A DNA stretch of 64,000 nt from Pyrococcus kukulkanii (GTDB taxonomy: Archaea; Methanobacteriota_B; Thermococci; Thermococcales; Thermococcaceae), in NCBI RefSeq assembly GCF_001577775.1, contig NZ_CP010835.1, forward strand, positions 1,913,127 to 1,977,126, written 5' to 3'. The translations under genes were made by a program, and so were the position numbers. Below are positions 32,793 to 41,796 of the stretch, in pieces. Under the pieces are notes generated by a model. The model made no database searches and had not been told where the DNA came from. It saw nothing but the letters and a program-made list of their open reading frames with translations. Each line of letters opens with the position of its first letter. Position 1 is the first letter of the stretch.

Positions 32793-34127
32793 AAGATCGA
32801 AGGCTAAGAAACCTCTTTCCCTGAGCTTCTCCTTCCCCTTTATTTCTTTTCCGATTATCCCATAAAACTTTTTCCCTTTAACGTTCACTCTCTCGCTCTT
32901 TTCAATTAGCTCTTTTAATATTTTCATTGTCCCTCTATAGTTAAGGGCCTTCCACTTAATTTCAAAGAATGCCGAATCTCCAGTTAAACTGTTAATTGCA
33001 ACTATATCAATTTCCTTTTCCTTATCCCACCATCTTCCTATCTTAGTGAACCTGAAGGGCAACTTTCTTCCATTTATCCTTATCAGGAACTCTCTGCATA
33101 CCCTCTCAAAGACTTCGCCGAGGTACTTGTTGAAATCCTCTTGAATGTCTGAGAACGTTATTGCCCCTATTTCAATATCATCCTTATATGGATAGACGAA
33201 GCGAAGCCAGAACCTATAGTAAAAGTCTTTAACCCTGTATATTCCAAACCTCCTCTTCTCCCTTACCGTTACTGGAAACTCCTTGTATATTATGTCGAGA
33301 GTCTCGAGAACTTTTAGGTACTTTGGAAGGTTCGTTACTGCAACTTTTACCTCGTTTGCAATCTCTGTTAGCTTAGTTTTTCCATCGTTTATTGCTTTCA
33401 GGATGTTAAGGTACGTCACTGGCTCCCTGAGCTCGTCCTTGAGCAGTCTTTCAGCGTCCTCATAGAGAATGCTGACTTTGTTATAGAAGTTCCTCTCTAT
33501 GTTCTCCTCAACCGGTAGTGAGTCGTCGAAGTACTGGAGATACGCGGGAATACCATCTATCACACCATAAACTTTCACGAGATCCTCCCACGAATACTTA
33601 GGAAATGCCTCTCTGAGGTGAAAGAAGCTTAGAGGAGATAGTTTCATTTGAGCCATCCTTCTCCCATACAGGGGATTTTTATAGCTGAGAAGGCTTTCCA
33701 TTGTGGAGATTGATGACCCTAGGAGTATTAGCATTACTTCTGAATCTTTCAATATTTCATCCCAGATATAGTGGAAGAGTGAGGGGATTGATTTGTCTTC
33801 CTCAACCCAATATGGAAACTCGTCAATCACAACAACTATCTTCCCAAACTTCTTTAGCTCCTCAAAGAAATTCTCCAAACTTTCAGCCTCTATGAACACG
33901 TTGAACTTCCTGTTGAAGCTCTTTATTAGCCTGCTGATTTCAAGTTCCATCGGCTCCTTCCGTGCGAGAAAGTAGAAGCTTTTCTTGTCCTTTATGAACT
34001 GTTTCACTAGTTCCGTCTTTCCTATTCTCCTCCTTCCGTAGATCAGAATTAGATGAGCCCTTCTTTCCTTGTATCTCTTTTCCAGCTCTTCCAGCTCAAA
34101 CTCTCTGTCGATAAATTTTAATATCAT
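32748..34127 (-). CDS. Archaeal ATPase with C-terminal DUF234/PDDEXK-like domain
   Basis: A 459-residue STAND-type ATPase. Walker A LIYGRRRIGKTELVKQF is near residue 27, Walker B VVVIDEFPYW and sensor ILLGSSISTMESLL follow. A winged helix (LTEIANEVKVAVTNLPKYLKVL) precedes the C-terminal segment WDKEKEIDIVAINS with FFEIKWKAL, which has the D-x(n)-E-x-K arrangement of PDDEXK nucleases. Such ATPases are abundant and mobile in Pyrococcus. ATG 34125-34127 is chosen because the upstream extension is AT-rich and unlike the family. It may be defence- or element-related. Confidence 0.8.
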   Translation of the reverse strand: MILKFIDREFELEELEKRYKERRAHLILIYGRRRIGKTELVKQFIKDKKSFYFLARKEPMELEISRLIKSFNRKFNVFIEAESLENFFEELKKFGKIVVVIDEFPYWVEEDKSIPSLFHYIWDEILKDSEVMLILLGSSISTMESLLSYKNPLYGRRMAQMKLSPLSFFHLREAFPKYSWEDLVKVYGVIDGIPAYLQYFDDSLPVEENIERNFYNKVSILYEDAERLLKDELREPVTYLNILKAINDGKTKLTEIANEVKVAVTNLPKYLKVLETLDIIYKEFPVTVREKRRFGIYRVKDFYYRFWLRFVYPYKDDIEIGAITFSDIQEDFNKYLGEVFERVCREFLIRINGRKLPFRFTKIGRWWDKEKEIDIVAINSLTGDSAFFEIKWKALNYRGTMKILKELIEKSERVNVKGKKFYGIIGKEIKGKEKLRERGFLAFDLSDFEWALREPGSKG

Positions 34128-34211
34128 GATATTAAATATCACATTATTAAACTTAAATCTTCTCACCAAAGCTTATTAATCCCAAAGCTTAACGTTCAGA
34201 TGGTGGTTTTC

Positions 34212-36059
34212 ATGGAAGACCCCTATCTTTGGATGGAGAACTTGCAAGATGAAAGGGTTCTAAAGTTGATTGAAGAAGAAAACAGAAGGTTCAGGAAGTT
34301 CGTGGGAGAGCTGAGCGATAAGCTATTCCCGGAAGTCTGGGAGTACTTCTCGATACCTACCGTGGGTTCTGCAAGGATAACTAAGAGGGGAGTAATAGTC
34401 TTAACGAGAGAAAAGGACAGACAGGTCATAAGATGGCTTAACGGTGAGGTTATAGTTGACTCCAAGGAGCTGGAGAGGGAGAGTGAGGATGAAGTTCTCC
34501 TGCAGGGCTTCACTACCGATAGGGAGGGCAAGAGGTTAGCGTACAGCTTTTCAATCGGAGGGGCCGACGAGGGAACGACTAGGATAATCGACCTCGAAAC
34601 CAGGGAGGTAATAGAGGAGATAACGCCCTCAGTCTGGAACATAGTATTCTTAGAGGATGGCTATTACTTCGCCCGCTTTTACAGGAAGGAGAAGACTCCC
34701 GACGGTATAAATCCTCCAGCTGAGAGGTTATTCTGGAAGGACGAAGAAGGAGAGAAGATGATATTCGGCGAGGGCCTTGGCTCGGGCTACTTTATGGAAC
34801 TCTCAAAGAGCTCAGATGAAAAGTATGCAATGCTTACTGTAACATATGGATGGAATAAAGCTGAAATATACTTTGGACCAATAGATAAACCTGAAGAGTG
34901 GAAGAAAGTTTATTCAGCGGAGGTTCCGGCGGAACCCATAGATGTAGTGAATGGAAAGTTGTTCATCCTGACTAAAGAGGGGAAGGGCCTCGGGAAGATC
35001 ATCGCATTTAAGGATGGTCAGGTGGAGGAAGTAGTTCCAGAAGGCCAGTTCCCCCTTGAGTGGGCGGTCATCGTTAGGGATAAAATAGTAGCGGGAAGGC
35101 TCGTTCACGCGAGTCACAGGATTGAAGTTTACACCTTGGATGGCAAGAAGGTAAGGGAGTTTACTTTTAACTTCCCTGGGAGCGTTTATCCCTTGGATAA
35201 GGACAATGAAAGGGTAATCTTGAGATACGAGAGCTTTACTGTTCCCTACAGGATATATGAGCTGAAGGATGGACTAAGGTTAATAGATGAAAAAAAGATC
35301 GAGGGTAACTTCAAGGTTGAGGAGGACTTCACAATATCTAAGGACGGAACGAGGATCCACTACTTTATCGTGAAGGGGAAGAAAGATGAAAAGAAAGCCT
35401 GGGTCTTTGGCTACGGTGGCTTCAACATCTCTCTAACACCAAGGTTCTTCCCCCAGGTAATCCCGTTCATAAAGCGCGGCGGAGTTTTCGTGATGGCAAA
35501 CTTAAGGGGAGGCAGCGAGTACGGGGAGGAGTGGCATCGTTCGGGAATGAGGGAGAACAAGCAGAACGTCTTTGACGACTTCATAGCCGTTCTGAGCAAA
35601 CTTAAGGCCGAAGGCTACAAGGTCGCCGCTTGGGGGAGGAGTAACGGAGGTCTTTTGGTCGCAGCAACGCTCGTTCAGAGGCCAGACGTTATGGATGCTG
35701 CCCTAATTGGTTATCCAGTGATTGACATGCTGAGGTTCCACAAGCTGTACATAGGAAGCGTCTGGATTCCTGAATACGGCAATCCCGATGATCCTAAGGA
35801 CAGGGAGTTTCTGCTGAAGTACTCGCCCTACCACAACGTCAAGCCCCAGAGGTACCCTCCAACCCTCATCTACACGGGCTTGCACGATGACAGGGTTCAT
35901 CCTGCTCACGCATTGAAGTTCTTCATGAAGCTCAAGGAAGTCAATGCCCCGGTATGCCTAAGGGTCGAAACCAAGAGTGGCCACATGGGTGCTTCACCAG
36001 AAACGAGGGCAAGGGAGCTCACCGATTTGTTGGCATTTGTAATGAGAGCACTTCAGTAG
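34212..36059 (+). CDS. Prolyl oligopeptidase
   Basis: A 615-residue serine peptidase of family S9A. Residues about 60-355 are the seven-bladed propeller; the alpha/beta hydrolase domain carries Ser477 in AWGRSNGGLLVA, the Asp in GLHDDRVHPAHALKF and the His in KSGHMGAS. It cleaves after proline in peptides up to some 30 residues in the cytoplasm and feeds peptide fermentation. Length equals that of the P. furiosus enzyme. ATG 34212 follows GGTGG; an upstream in-frame start at 34200 is possible. Confidence 0.93.
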   Translation: MEDPYLWMENLQDERVLKLIEEENRRFRKFVGELSDKLFPEVWEYFSIPTVGSARITKRGVIVLTREKDRQVIRWLNGEVIVDSKELERESEDEVLLQGFTTDREGKRLAYSFSIGGADEGTTRIIDLETREVIEEITPSVWNIVFLEDGYYFARFYRKEKTPDGINPPAERLFWKDEEGEKMIFGEGLGSGYFMELSKSSDEKYAMLTVTYGWNKAEIYFGPIDKPEEWKKVYSAEVPAEPIDVVNGKLFILTKEGKGLGKIIAFKDGQVEEVVPEGQFPLEWAVIVRDKIVAGRLVHASHRIEVYTLDGKKVREFTFNFPGSVYPLDKDNERVILRYESFTVPYRIYELKDGLRLIDEKKIEGNFKVEEDFTISKDGTRIHYFIVKGKKDEKKAWVFGYGGFNISLTPRFFPQVIPFIKRGGVFVMANLRGGSEYGEEWHRSGMRENKQNVFDDFIAVLSKLKAEGYKVAAWGRSNGGLLVAATLVQRPDVMDAALIGYPVIDMLRFHKLYIGSVWIPEYGNPDDPKDREFLLKYSPYHNVKPQRYPPTLIYTGLHDDRVHPAHALKFFMKLKEVNAPVCLRVETKSGHMGASPETRARELTDLLAFVMRALQ

Positions 36060-37228
36060 ATGAATCCAAAGAGGAAGAGTGGTACCCTTCCTTTACCTGC
36101 AATAAGACCATCAACGGCTACATAATCTGGCCTTTGATATCTGCTTTTTCCTTTTCCTCCAACCTCTATTGTCCAGTCTTTAACTTTAAAGTCAGAAGTC
36201 TTCTCTCCCCTGTTTCCCTTAAGGTAGCAAATATCATACCTCCATATTACGTGGTTCACGAAGAATTCCTCCCTTAAAGCTCCGACATCTACACTGAATC
36301 CCTTTCTTTCAAAGAATTTCCTAAGGGGGACTGTTAAATATAACTTTGGCTCTTTTCTTATACTTTCACATGCGATAACCCGATGCACTAAACCTGCCTT
36401 TGATAGGTCTTCGACTAGTCTAATTGCCGCACCTTTTGATATTTCAAGTTCTCTAGCTATCTTTGAATAGTTAACTTCGAATGGGGCTGATTTTGATATC
36501 AACAAGAGAAGTTTGAATGCATCGGTTTCATATTTGACATCTACATCCCTTAGACTTGCCATGTCTTCCAGTATAACTTTCCTGAGGGAGTTTTCAAGGG
36601 CTTCATAGAACCCACCTTCCGGATAAAGAACGCCACCCTTTTCCATGTACTCCATCCAGTACTTGTGTAGTTCCCCGTATTTGTTCATTAGGTTGAACGC
36701 TTTATCTAGGATATCCTCGATACTGATCACAGGTAAATTGTAGCCTTTCTTTATGTTCAACCACTCACGGAACGATGCGGGAGGTAGCTCTTTGAGGACT
36801 ACTCTACGGGATAGATCTGCCCCACAATGTACAATATCGATTGCTGAGGATCCTGAGAATATCACCCTTACTTCGTGCTCGTCATACAGTGTTTTTAAGT
36901 CTTGAGCCCATTCAGGCTTCCTGTGAATCTCGTCTATGAAAATATTTTTGTACCCAATTTCAGCAAGCGTCTTAACGACTTCATAAATTGAAAAGGGTTT
37001 AAGAAGTGTTGAATCGGCTGAGAAATAAATACTGTCCTCAGTCTCCCTTGCAAGTTGGAGCAGGAGAACAGTTTTTCCAACGCCTCTTATTCCCTTAATT
37101 CCAACATAATACTCTTCATTAATTTTCTTTATTTCCTGGAATAAGAATCGTTTCTTTTTGAACTTCTCTGCCCATGCCATTAGCCTCTTACTCGTTGAAA
37201 TAAGCGAGGTTATTATTCTCTCTTCCAT
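36053..37228 (-). CDS. AAA-type ATPase with DUF4143-like C-terminus
   Basis: A 391-residue ATPase. Walker A GIRGVGKTVLLLQLA is near residue 50, Walker B IFIDEIHRKPEWAQDL and sensor VIFSGSSAIDIV follow. A winged helix is visible (SKIARELEISKGAAIRLVEDL) and the end IEVGGKGKSRYQRPDYVAVDG resembles the nuclease-like DUF4143 tail. TATA TTTATAAAG sits on the minus strand at 37250-37258, so ATG 37226-37228 is probably leaderless. A compound palindrome lies directly upstream of the TATA box. The gene overlaps the prolyl oligopeptidase 3' end by seven bases. Confidence 0.8.
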   Translation of the reverse strand: MEERIITSLISTSKRLMAWAEKFKKKRFLFQEIKKINEEYYVGIKGIRGVGKTVLLLQLARETEDSIYFSADSTLLKPFSIYEVVKTLAEIGYKNIFIDEIHRKPEWAQDLKTLYDEHEVRVIFSGSSAIDIVHCGADLSRRVVLKELPPASFREWLNIKKGYNLPVISIEDILDKAFNLMNKYGELHKYWMEYMEKGGVLYPEGGFYEALENSLRKVILEDMASLRDVDVKYETDAFKLLLLISKSAPFEVNYSKIARELEISKGAAIRLVEDLSKAGLVHRVIACESIRKEPKLYLTVPLRKFFERKGFSVDVGALREEFFVNHVIWRYDICYLKGNRGEKTSDFKVKDWTIEVGGKGKSRYQRPDYVAVDGLIAGKGRVPLFLFGFIY

Positions 37229-37260
37229 ACATACAATATTGTGCCTCAACCTTTATAAAT

Positions 37261-37314
37261 ATTGTTCACATGCATGAACGATATGCATGCATTTCGTTCA
37301 CACACATGAACAAT
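37261..37314. promoter_or_regulatory. 54-bp compound palindrome, likely operator
   Basis: The left arm ATTGTTCACATGCATGAACGA (first base 37261) is nearly the reverse complement of the right arm ending at 37314. Each arm is itself an inverted repeat: GTTCA-CATGCA-TGAAC on the left and GTTCA-CACACA-TGAAC on the right. The centre contains ATGCATGCAT. It abuts the TATA box of the leftward ATPase gene and the 3' end of the next gene, so binding would block that promoter. Confidence 0.65.
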
Positions 37315-37315
37315 G

Positions 37316-37558
37316 TCACTTCCTCTTAAACTCTGAAAGTAATTCTTTCACGGCCTTTACGAGTTCCTCTAAAGTTGCCTTGTCGTGAGAAATGCCTATT
37401 GTTACCTTCATATCGGTTGTCGCGAAAGATACATAGATCGTATTCCCCTTGCTGTGAGCGAAAAACTGCTCAACGGTTTCTTCCCCTGTATCAACATCCT
37501 CTTCTGCCCCACCTATCACCTCAGGATCTCCTTCAAATATCATCGGCTTGGGCTCCAT
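37316..37558 (-). CDS. Small hypothetical protein
   Basis: An 80-residue protein, MEPKPMIFEGDPEVIGGAEE, very acidic at first and then a strand-helix C-terminus (TIYVSFATTDMKVTIGISH; TLEELVKAVKELLSEFKRK). ATG 37556-37558 has AAGGTG eight bases upstream. Two further in-frame starts (up to 37624) exist. Family unknown, probably conserved in Thermococcales. Confidence 0.6.
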   Translation of the reverse strand: MEPKPMIFEGDPEVIGGAEEDVDTGEETVEQFFAHSKGNTIYVSFATTDMKVTIGISHDKATLEELVKAVKELLSEFKRK

Positions 37559-37655
37559 CGCCATCACACCTTGCTTGAAGCAGGTGCTTTTAAACTTAAG
37601 CCCTTTGGTTAAATTTAAAAACATCCCCCTTAATGCCTAAAGCGAGGTGGAGAGA

Positions 37656-37928
37656 ATGAAGCCAATGTACAGGTCAAGGTCATGGAGGAGGAAGTACGTC
37701 AGAACCCCAGGGGGGAGGGTTGTAATACACTTCGAGAGAAGGAAGCCTAAGATCGCTCACTGTGCCATCTGCGGCAGACCTCTCAATGGAATACCAAGGG
37801 GCAGGCCCGTTGAGATGAGGAAGCTACCAAAAACCAAGAAGAGGCCAGAGAGACCCTACCCATATCTCTGTCCCAAGTGCATGCGCAGGGTGATGAAGGA
37901 ACAAATTAGATCTCAGCTCGTTGCCTGA
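37656..37928 (+). CDS. Ribosomal protein eL34
   Basis: A 90-residue protein of the large ribosomal subunit. [20 protein letters not shown] is the basic N-terminus; [14 protein letters not shown] and [10 protein letters not shown] give a C4 zinc site. GAGGTGG precedes ATG 37656. It leads the operon eL34-cmk-eL14, a widespread archaeal order. Confidence 0.94.
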   Translation: MKPMYRSRSWRRKYVRTPGGRVVIHFERRKPKIAHCAICGRPLNGIPRGRPVEMRKLPKTKKRPERPYPYLCPKCMRRVMKEQIRSQLVA

Positions 37929-37939
37929 AGGGGTGCCCC

Positions 37940-38518
37940 ATGCCAAAGGGGTGCCTCGTCATAACAGTCAGTGGTCTAGCCGGTTCAGGAACGACCACGC
38001 TATGTAGGAAGCTCGCTCAGCATTACGGCCTTAAGCACGTCTACGCTGGGTTAATATTCAGGCAGATGGCCAAGGAAATGGGGATGACGCTAGAAGAGTT
38101 CCAGAAGTACGCTGAGCTTCACCCCGAGATAGATAGGGAGGTTGATAGAAGGCAAATTGAGGCTGCAAAGGAGTGCAACGTTGTTATAGAGGGTAGATTA
38201 GCTGGATGGATGGTCAAGAACGCTGACTTGAAGATCTGGCTCGATGCTCCCATCAGGATTAGGGCTGAAAGGGTTGCGAGAAGGGAAGGTATTAGCGTTG
38301 AAGAGGCGTTTATGAAGATTGCTGAGAGGGAAAAGCAGAACAGGAAAAGGTATTTAAACCTGTATGGTATCGACATCAACGACCTTTCGATTTACGATTT
38401 GATAATTGATACCTCTAAATGGTCGCCCGATGGGGTCTTCGCAATCGTGAAGGCCGCTATTGACCACCTGGACCCCGTCGGCGACGCGGGGTCGAAAAAA
38501 GGAAAGGAGGTGGGATGA
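37940..38518 (+). CDS. cmk: Cytidylate kinase, archaeal type
   Basis: A 192-residue kinase phosphorylating CMP and dCMP. VSGLAGSGTTTLCRKLA is the P-loop, VIEGRLAGWMVKNAD the Walker B/NMP region and ERVARREGISVEEAF the lid. It is eleven bases after eL34 and directly before eL14, whose ribosome site GGAGGTGGG is formed by the end of cmk. Confidence 0.93.
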   Translation: MPKGCLVITVSGLAGSGTTTLCRKLAQHYGLKHVYAGLIFRQMAKEMGMTLEEFQKYAELHPEIDREVDRRQIEAAKECNVVIEGRLAGWMVKNADLKIWLDAPIRIRAERVARREGISVEEAFMKIAEREKQNRKRYLNLYGIDINDLSIYDLIIDTSKWSPDGVFAIVKAAIDHLDPVGDAGSKKGKEVG

Positions 38519-38770
38519 ATGCCTGCAATTGAAGTCGGTAGGATTGCTGTAGTTATTGCAGGTAGAAGGGCTGGTCAGAAGGTAGTTGTTGTAGACATAA
38601 TAGACAAGAACTTCGTTCTAGTTACTGGGGCTGGTCTCAACAAGGTTAAGAGGAGAAGGATGAACATTAAGCACATCGAGCCCCTTCCGGAGAAGATTAA
38701 CATTCCGAGGGGCGCCAGCGACGAGGAAGTTAGGCAGGCCCTCGAGCAGGCCGGCATAAGCCTGGCCTGA
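38519..38770 (+). CDS. Ribosomal protein eL14
   Basis: An 83-residue protein, [20 protein letters not shown], with the KOW-like fold of eL14 ([36 protein letters not shown]). It starts immediately after the cmk stop. In many archaea the pseudouridine synthase gene cbf5 follows; here the next gene is a deacetylase-like amidohydrolase behind its own promoter. Confidence 0.93.
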   Translation: MPAIEVGRIAVVIAGRRAGQKVVVVDIIDKNFVLVTGAGLNKVKRRRMNIKHIEPLPEKINIPRGASDEEVRQALEQAGISLA

Positions 38771-38854
38771 TCCTTCTAATTTTGTTTTGAAAAACCCTTA
38801 TAAGACACTTTTCTATATCCCTTGTTAGGGTTTTAACTTCAGAGGGTGCTTCTT

Positions 38855-39862
38855 ATGATAGGCGAAATTTACTACTCACGAAAGTTCCTACAGCATAAGC
38901 CAGAAAACTATCATCCAGAAAATCCCGGGAGATTATGGGTTCTCATGTCAGCTATAAGGGAACTCATGCTTGATGATAGAATCCTTGAACCTACACCAGT
39001 GGATGAAAATTTCGTGAAAAAGATACATAATCCAGCATATGTTGAATTCGTAAAGAGGGCAATAAGGGAAGGGAGAAGATACTTAGATCCCGATACCTAC
39101 ATAAGCCCCGGAACTTGGGATGCTGCCCTTATGGCATTGGGAGCATCACGACTTTCAGCATTGGCAGCATTGCGATATGGAGGATTAAACATGGCCCTTG
39201 TTAGGCCCCCAGGTCATCATGCCGGTAAGCGTGGTAAAGCTATGGGAGCACCAACATTGGGCTTCTGCATCTTTAATAACATGGCTGCAGGAGTTCTAGC
39301 TTTAAGAGAGGAGGGAATCAAGAAAATCCTAGTTATTGATTTTGATGCTCATCACGGGAATGGAACTCAAGAAATATTTTGGTACGACCCTGATGTTATT
39401 CATATAGACTTACATGAAAGGGATATATATCCATGGACGGGTTATGAAACTGAAATTGGTGGGGGATTGGCAAAAGGAAGCAAAGTTAATATTCCGATGC
39501 CCCACTACTCCAATGATGCCGATTACATATTTGCATGGAACGAAATAGTATTGGCTGTAGTTGAGAATGTAAACCCGAAGATCATTCTCTTATCTGCTGG
39601 CTTTGATGGGTTTAAGGGGGATGGCCTAACTACACTAAAGCTTACCGAAAAGTTCTTTTCTTACGCCGGAGCTTCTCTCCGAAAGTATTCCATTGCATTT
39701 ATATTTGAAGGAGGTTATGACGTTGGCCTAAAGAAAGGATTCCCAGCATTCGTTAAAGGGTATGAAGAAATTGAGGTAAATGATAATGGACAACCAAGCT
39801 ATGAAACTCTTAAAGTAGTTGAGGAGATAAAGGATATCCTTAGTCCATGGTGGTCATTTTAG
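38855..39862 (+). CDS. Histone-deacetylase-family amidohydrolase
   Basis: A 335-residue zinc enzyme. RPPGHHAGKRGKAMG carries the two catalytic His, VIDFDAHHGNGTQEIF the zinc-binding Asp and His, and SAGFDGFKGDGL the second Asp. GGYDVGLKKG is the Tyr-equivalent C-terminal loop. Members remove acetyl groups from proteins, polyamines or small molecules. The genome region gives no clue to the substrate. AGAGGGTG precedes ATG 38855. Confidence 0.88.
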   Translation: MIGEIYYSRKFLQHKPENYHPENPGRLWVLMSAIRELMLDDRILEPTPVDENFVKKIHNPAYVEFVKRAIREGRRYLDPDTYISPGTWDAALMALGASRLSALAALRYGGLNMALVRPPGHHAGKRGKAMGAPTLGFCIFNNMAAGVLALREEGIKKILVIDFDAHHGNGTQEIFWYDPDVIHIDLHERDIYPWTGYETEIGGGLAKGSKVNIPMPHYSNDADYIFAWNEIVLAVVENVNPKIILLSAGFDGFKGDGLTTLKLTEKFFSYAGASLRKYSIAFIFEGGYDVGLKKGFPAFVKGYEEIEVNDNGQPSYETLKVVEEIKDILSPWWSF

Positions 39863-40087
39863 GAAAAACTAAATTGGGACTAATAGGAATAGAATAAGAA
39901 CAACTTTGCTTTATCCATACAGTGGGCAGATAAGTTTTGTTCTTCTCTGGATTATATAATTGTGCCAAAATTGTTCACTTTCGCTCACCTTTAGATATAG
40001 ATCTCTCCCTAAACCTAAAAGGAAGATATCCCACGAAGACGATATAGTATCTTGCCAGAAGATGTTCGTTCTGAAGAAGGAGTGTTT

Positions 40088-40165
40088 TGGTGGGCCCGCG
40101 GGGCTTCGAACCCCGGACCTCCCGCTTATCAGGCGGGCGCTCTAACCAGGCTGAGCCACGGGCCC
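40088..40165 (-). tRNA. tRNA-Ile(GAT)
   Basis: The minus strand folds as a full cloverleaf: acceptor GGGCCCG with CGGGCCC, D-arm GCTC-GAGC, anticodon stem CCCGC-GCGGG with loop CTGATAA (anticodon GAT), T-arm CGGGG-TTCGAAG-CCCCG. The discriminator A and an encoded CCA end the gene. No intron. It lies four bases after tRNA-Glu and is probably co-transcribed. Confidence 0.95.
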
Positions 40166-40169
40166 ATGC

Positions 40170-40247
40170 TGGTGCCCCGGCCGGGATTTGAACCCGGGTC
40201 GCGGGATCGAGAGTCCCGCATGATTGACCGGGCTACACCACCGGGGC
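40170..40247 (-). tRNA. tRNA-Glu(CTC)
   Basis: The minus strand gives acceptor GCCCCGG with CCGGGGC, D-arm with AGCCCGGTCAATC, anticodon stem CGGGA-TCCCG with loop CTCTCGA (anticodon CTC), T-arm CCGGG-TTCAAAT-CCCGG, discriminator A and encoded CCA. A TTTTTAAATG box on the minus strand at about 40277-40286 serves as promoter for both tRNAs. Confidence 0.95.
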
Positions 40248-40276
40248 ACGCCCAATAGTTCTCCCCCAAATCGCAT

Positions 40277-41098
40277 TTAAAAAGTTTTCGCTTCAAGGAT
40301 CTCCAATACACTATTAAGCAGACCACTTACTTCTCCGGGTTTAAACTCGAACTTTTTGAGAGGCTTCAGTAGAGGTACTACATCTTCCGTGACAACTCTC
40401 CATGGCTCCCTGAGGTTTGAAATGGCATGAATTGCTTTTTTATACCTCTCTCCATCAAGAATGACTGCCTTTCCTGGGGCCACAGCTATTACGAGATCTG
40501 AGTTTAACGCCGAGGCACAAGGGGCTGCAAGGTTATTGTAGGATTCAATTATAGTCAGTTCGTGGTGATCCCTTATAATCTCCAAGGTTCTGTCTGCTTC
40601 TTCCCTTCCTTCCATTATTAGGTATTGAACATCCTCGGCCTTTATTTCAAGGGGTTTTGTTGCCTCTATTAAAGGTGCTATAACTTCCTGCATTGGTCGT
40701 GTGAGCTTCTTAATATTATCTGGAACATGGAAGTGATCTTCAAGAATTCTTAAGAGAACAACGTTCGTGTGATAGGAGATTGCGGTGTATGAGGAGCTCT
40801 TCCATCCAACCCTTTCAGGATCGGGAGGGAGTAGGAGCGCTGTAACAGGGCTCTCAAGGTAGATTGGGTCTGAGCTTTTTGCCATCATGTGCAACTTATA
40901 TGAATCCTCTCCGATCAAAAAGCCAAATTCCACGCTCTTAAGGAGATACTCATACTGGTACCATCCGTTGAAACCGCTTACTGGCTTTGCTACTCCCACA
41001 TCAATTCCATGCTCTAGGGCCTCCCTTATCAGAGAGAGAGCTAATGTCGTTTTCCCTGAATCGTAAGGAAGTATACCAACTATCAACAGGGACGCCAT
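40277..41098 (-). CDS. P-loop ATPase/GTPase, dethiobiotin-synthase-like fold
   Basis: A 273-residue protein. LLIVGILPYDSGKTTLALSLI is a deviant Walker A of the SIMIBI class; AKPVSGFN and IIESYNNLAAP resemble the substrate-side and switch segments of BioD/CobQ-like enzymes, and DLVIAVAPGKAVI lies at the nucleotide-base end. Substrate unknown. ATG 41096-41098 behind GGAGGTGG is preferred to the longer frame from 41203. Its 3' end runs into the tRNA promoter. Confidence 0.75.
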   Translation of the reverse strand: MASLLIVGILPYDSGKTTLALSLIREALEHGIDVGVAKPVSGFNGWYQYEYLLKSVEFGFLIGEDSYKLHMMAKSSDPIYLESPVTALLLPPDPERVGWKSSSYTAISYHTNVVLLRILEDHFHVPDNIKKLTRPMQEVIAPLIEATKPLEIKAEDVQYLIMEGREEADRTLEIIRDHHELTIIESYNNLAAPCASALNSDLVIAVAPGKAVILDGERYKKAIHAISNLREPWRVVTEDVVPLLKPLKKFEFKPGEVSGLLNSVLEILEAKTF

Positions 41099-41150
41099 AA
41101 CCACCTCCCCACTTTCTTTGTGGGCTTTTCTCCCCATCCTATAAAGAACA

Positions 41151-41648
41151 TTATTCTTCTGGAAGTATGTAGTAGACGTAGTTTGGCCTGTTCGTGAATT
41201 CATCTATATAAACAACCGTCCCTGGCCTCGGAGGCTTCATGTAATGAACTTCTCCCTTCTTCGTGGTTACCGCTGCAAATGCATCTCCAGTTCTAACTCT
41301 GTTACCAACGTCCGCTATTAGAGTAACAACGTACCCTTCTACCGGGAGCAGGAGAAGTTCATCCCCCTTCTTAAGCTCTATCCTAGTTCTTCTGTCTGGA
41401 TAAACTATAATTGCATCGACTTTCATTCTATGCTCGTACTGATCAACGTAGAAGTGAAACCTATCATAAACTTCCTTTGCCAAGAACTTGGCCTTGTCTT
41501 TATCTATGAACTCTGGGAGTTTCTCTCCTTTCTTTAGCTTAACCTCAATGTTATCCTGGGTAACTATGCAGTCATATTTTGCCCTTCCATCTTCATCGAA
41601 ACATTCCTCATATGTTGCCTCAACGTACAGCTGAGGTAACCTTGCCAT
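41151..41648 (-). CDS. DUF2118 protein with biotinyl-like C-terminal domain
   Basis: A 165-residue protein, MARLPQLYVEATYEECFDED. The C-terminal 80 residues (LLPVEGYVVTLIADVGNRVRTGDAFAAVTTKKGEVHYMKPPRPGTVVYID) have the barrel-sandwich pattern of biotin/lipoyl domains, but the position usually holding the modified Lys reads MKPP. It lies 52 bases upstream of the P-loop ATPase gene and is probably co-transcribed. Function unknown. ATG 41646-41648 follows GGTGG. Confidence 0.75.
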   Translation of the reverse strand: MARLPQLYVEATYEECFDEDGRAKYDCIVTQDNIEVKLKKGEKLPEFIDKDKAKFLAKEVYDRFHFYVDQYEHRMKVDAIIVYPDRRTRIELKKGDELLLLPVEGYVVTLIADVGNRVRTGDAFAAVTTKKGEVHYMKPPRPGTVVYIDEFTNRPNYVYYILPEE

Positions 41649-41711
41649 CCCTACCACCATTACTACGAAATGATCCTCAGCTTTAAACGTTGGGGAGGTT
41701 CAACAAATATG

Positions 41712-41735
41712 TTTACAACTTTCAAATGTTGTAAA
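41712..41735. promoter_or_regulatory. Inverted repeat TTTACAAC-N8-GTTGTAAA upstream of for
   Basis: A perfect 8-bp inverted repeat with an eight-base spacer (41712-41735), in the divergent space between the DUF2118 gene and the FOR gene and just upstream of a TATA-like CATTTATTAG at 41754-41763. Candidate operator for one or both genes. Confidence 0.45.
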
Positions 41736-41796
41736 TATTTTCGAACTACAAAACATTTATTAGAACGACTTAACAAATGTCAAGCGGTGGATTACA

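Noticed and set aside
39863..40087. Non-coding gap before the tRNA genes searched for guide RNA, repeats and promoters
   Set aside because: Only AT-rich sequence with weak TATA-like stretches was seen; nothing supportable.
41101..41130. Small hairpin CCCAC-N7-GTGGG upstream of the P-loop ATPase gene as a riboswitch
   Set aside because: Only five base pairs, and no recognised aptamer pattern; too little to support a regulatory call.
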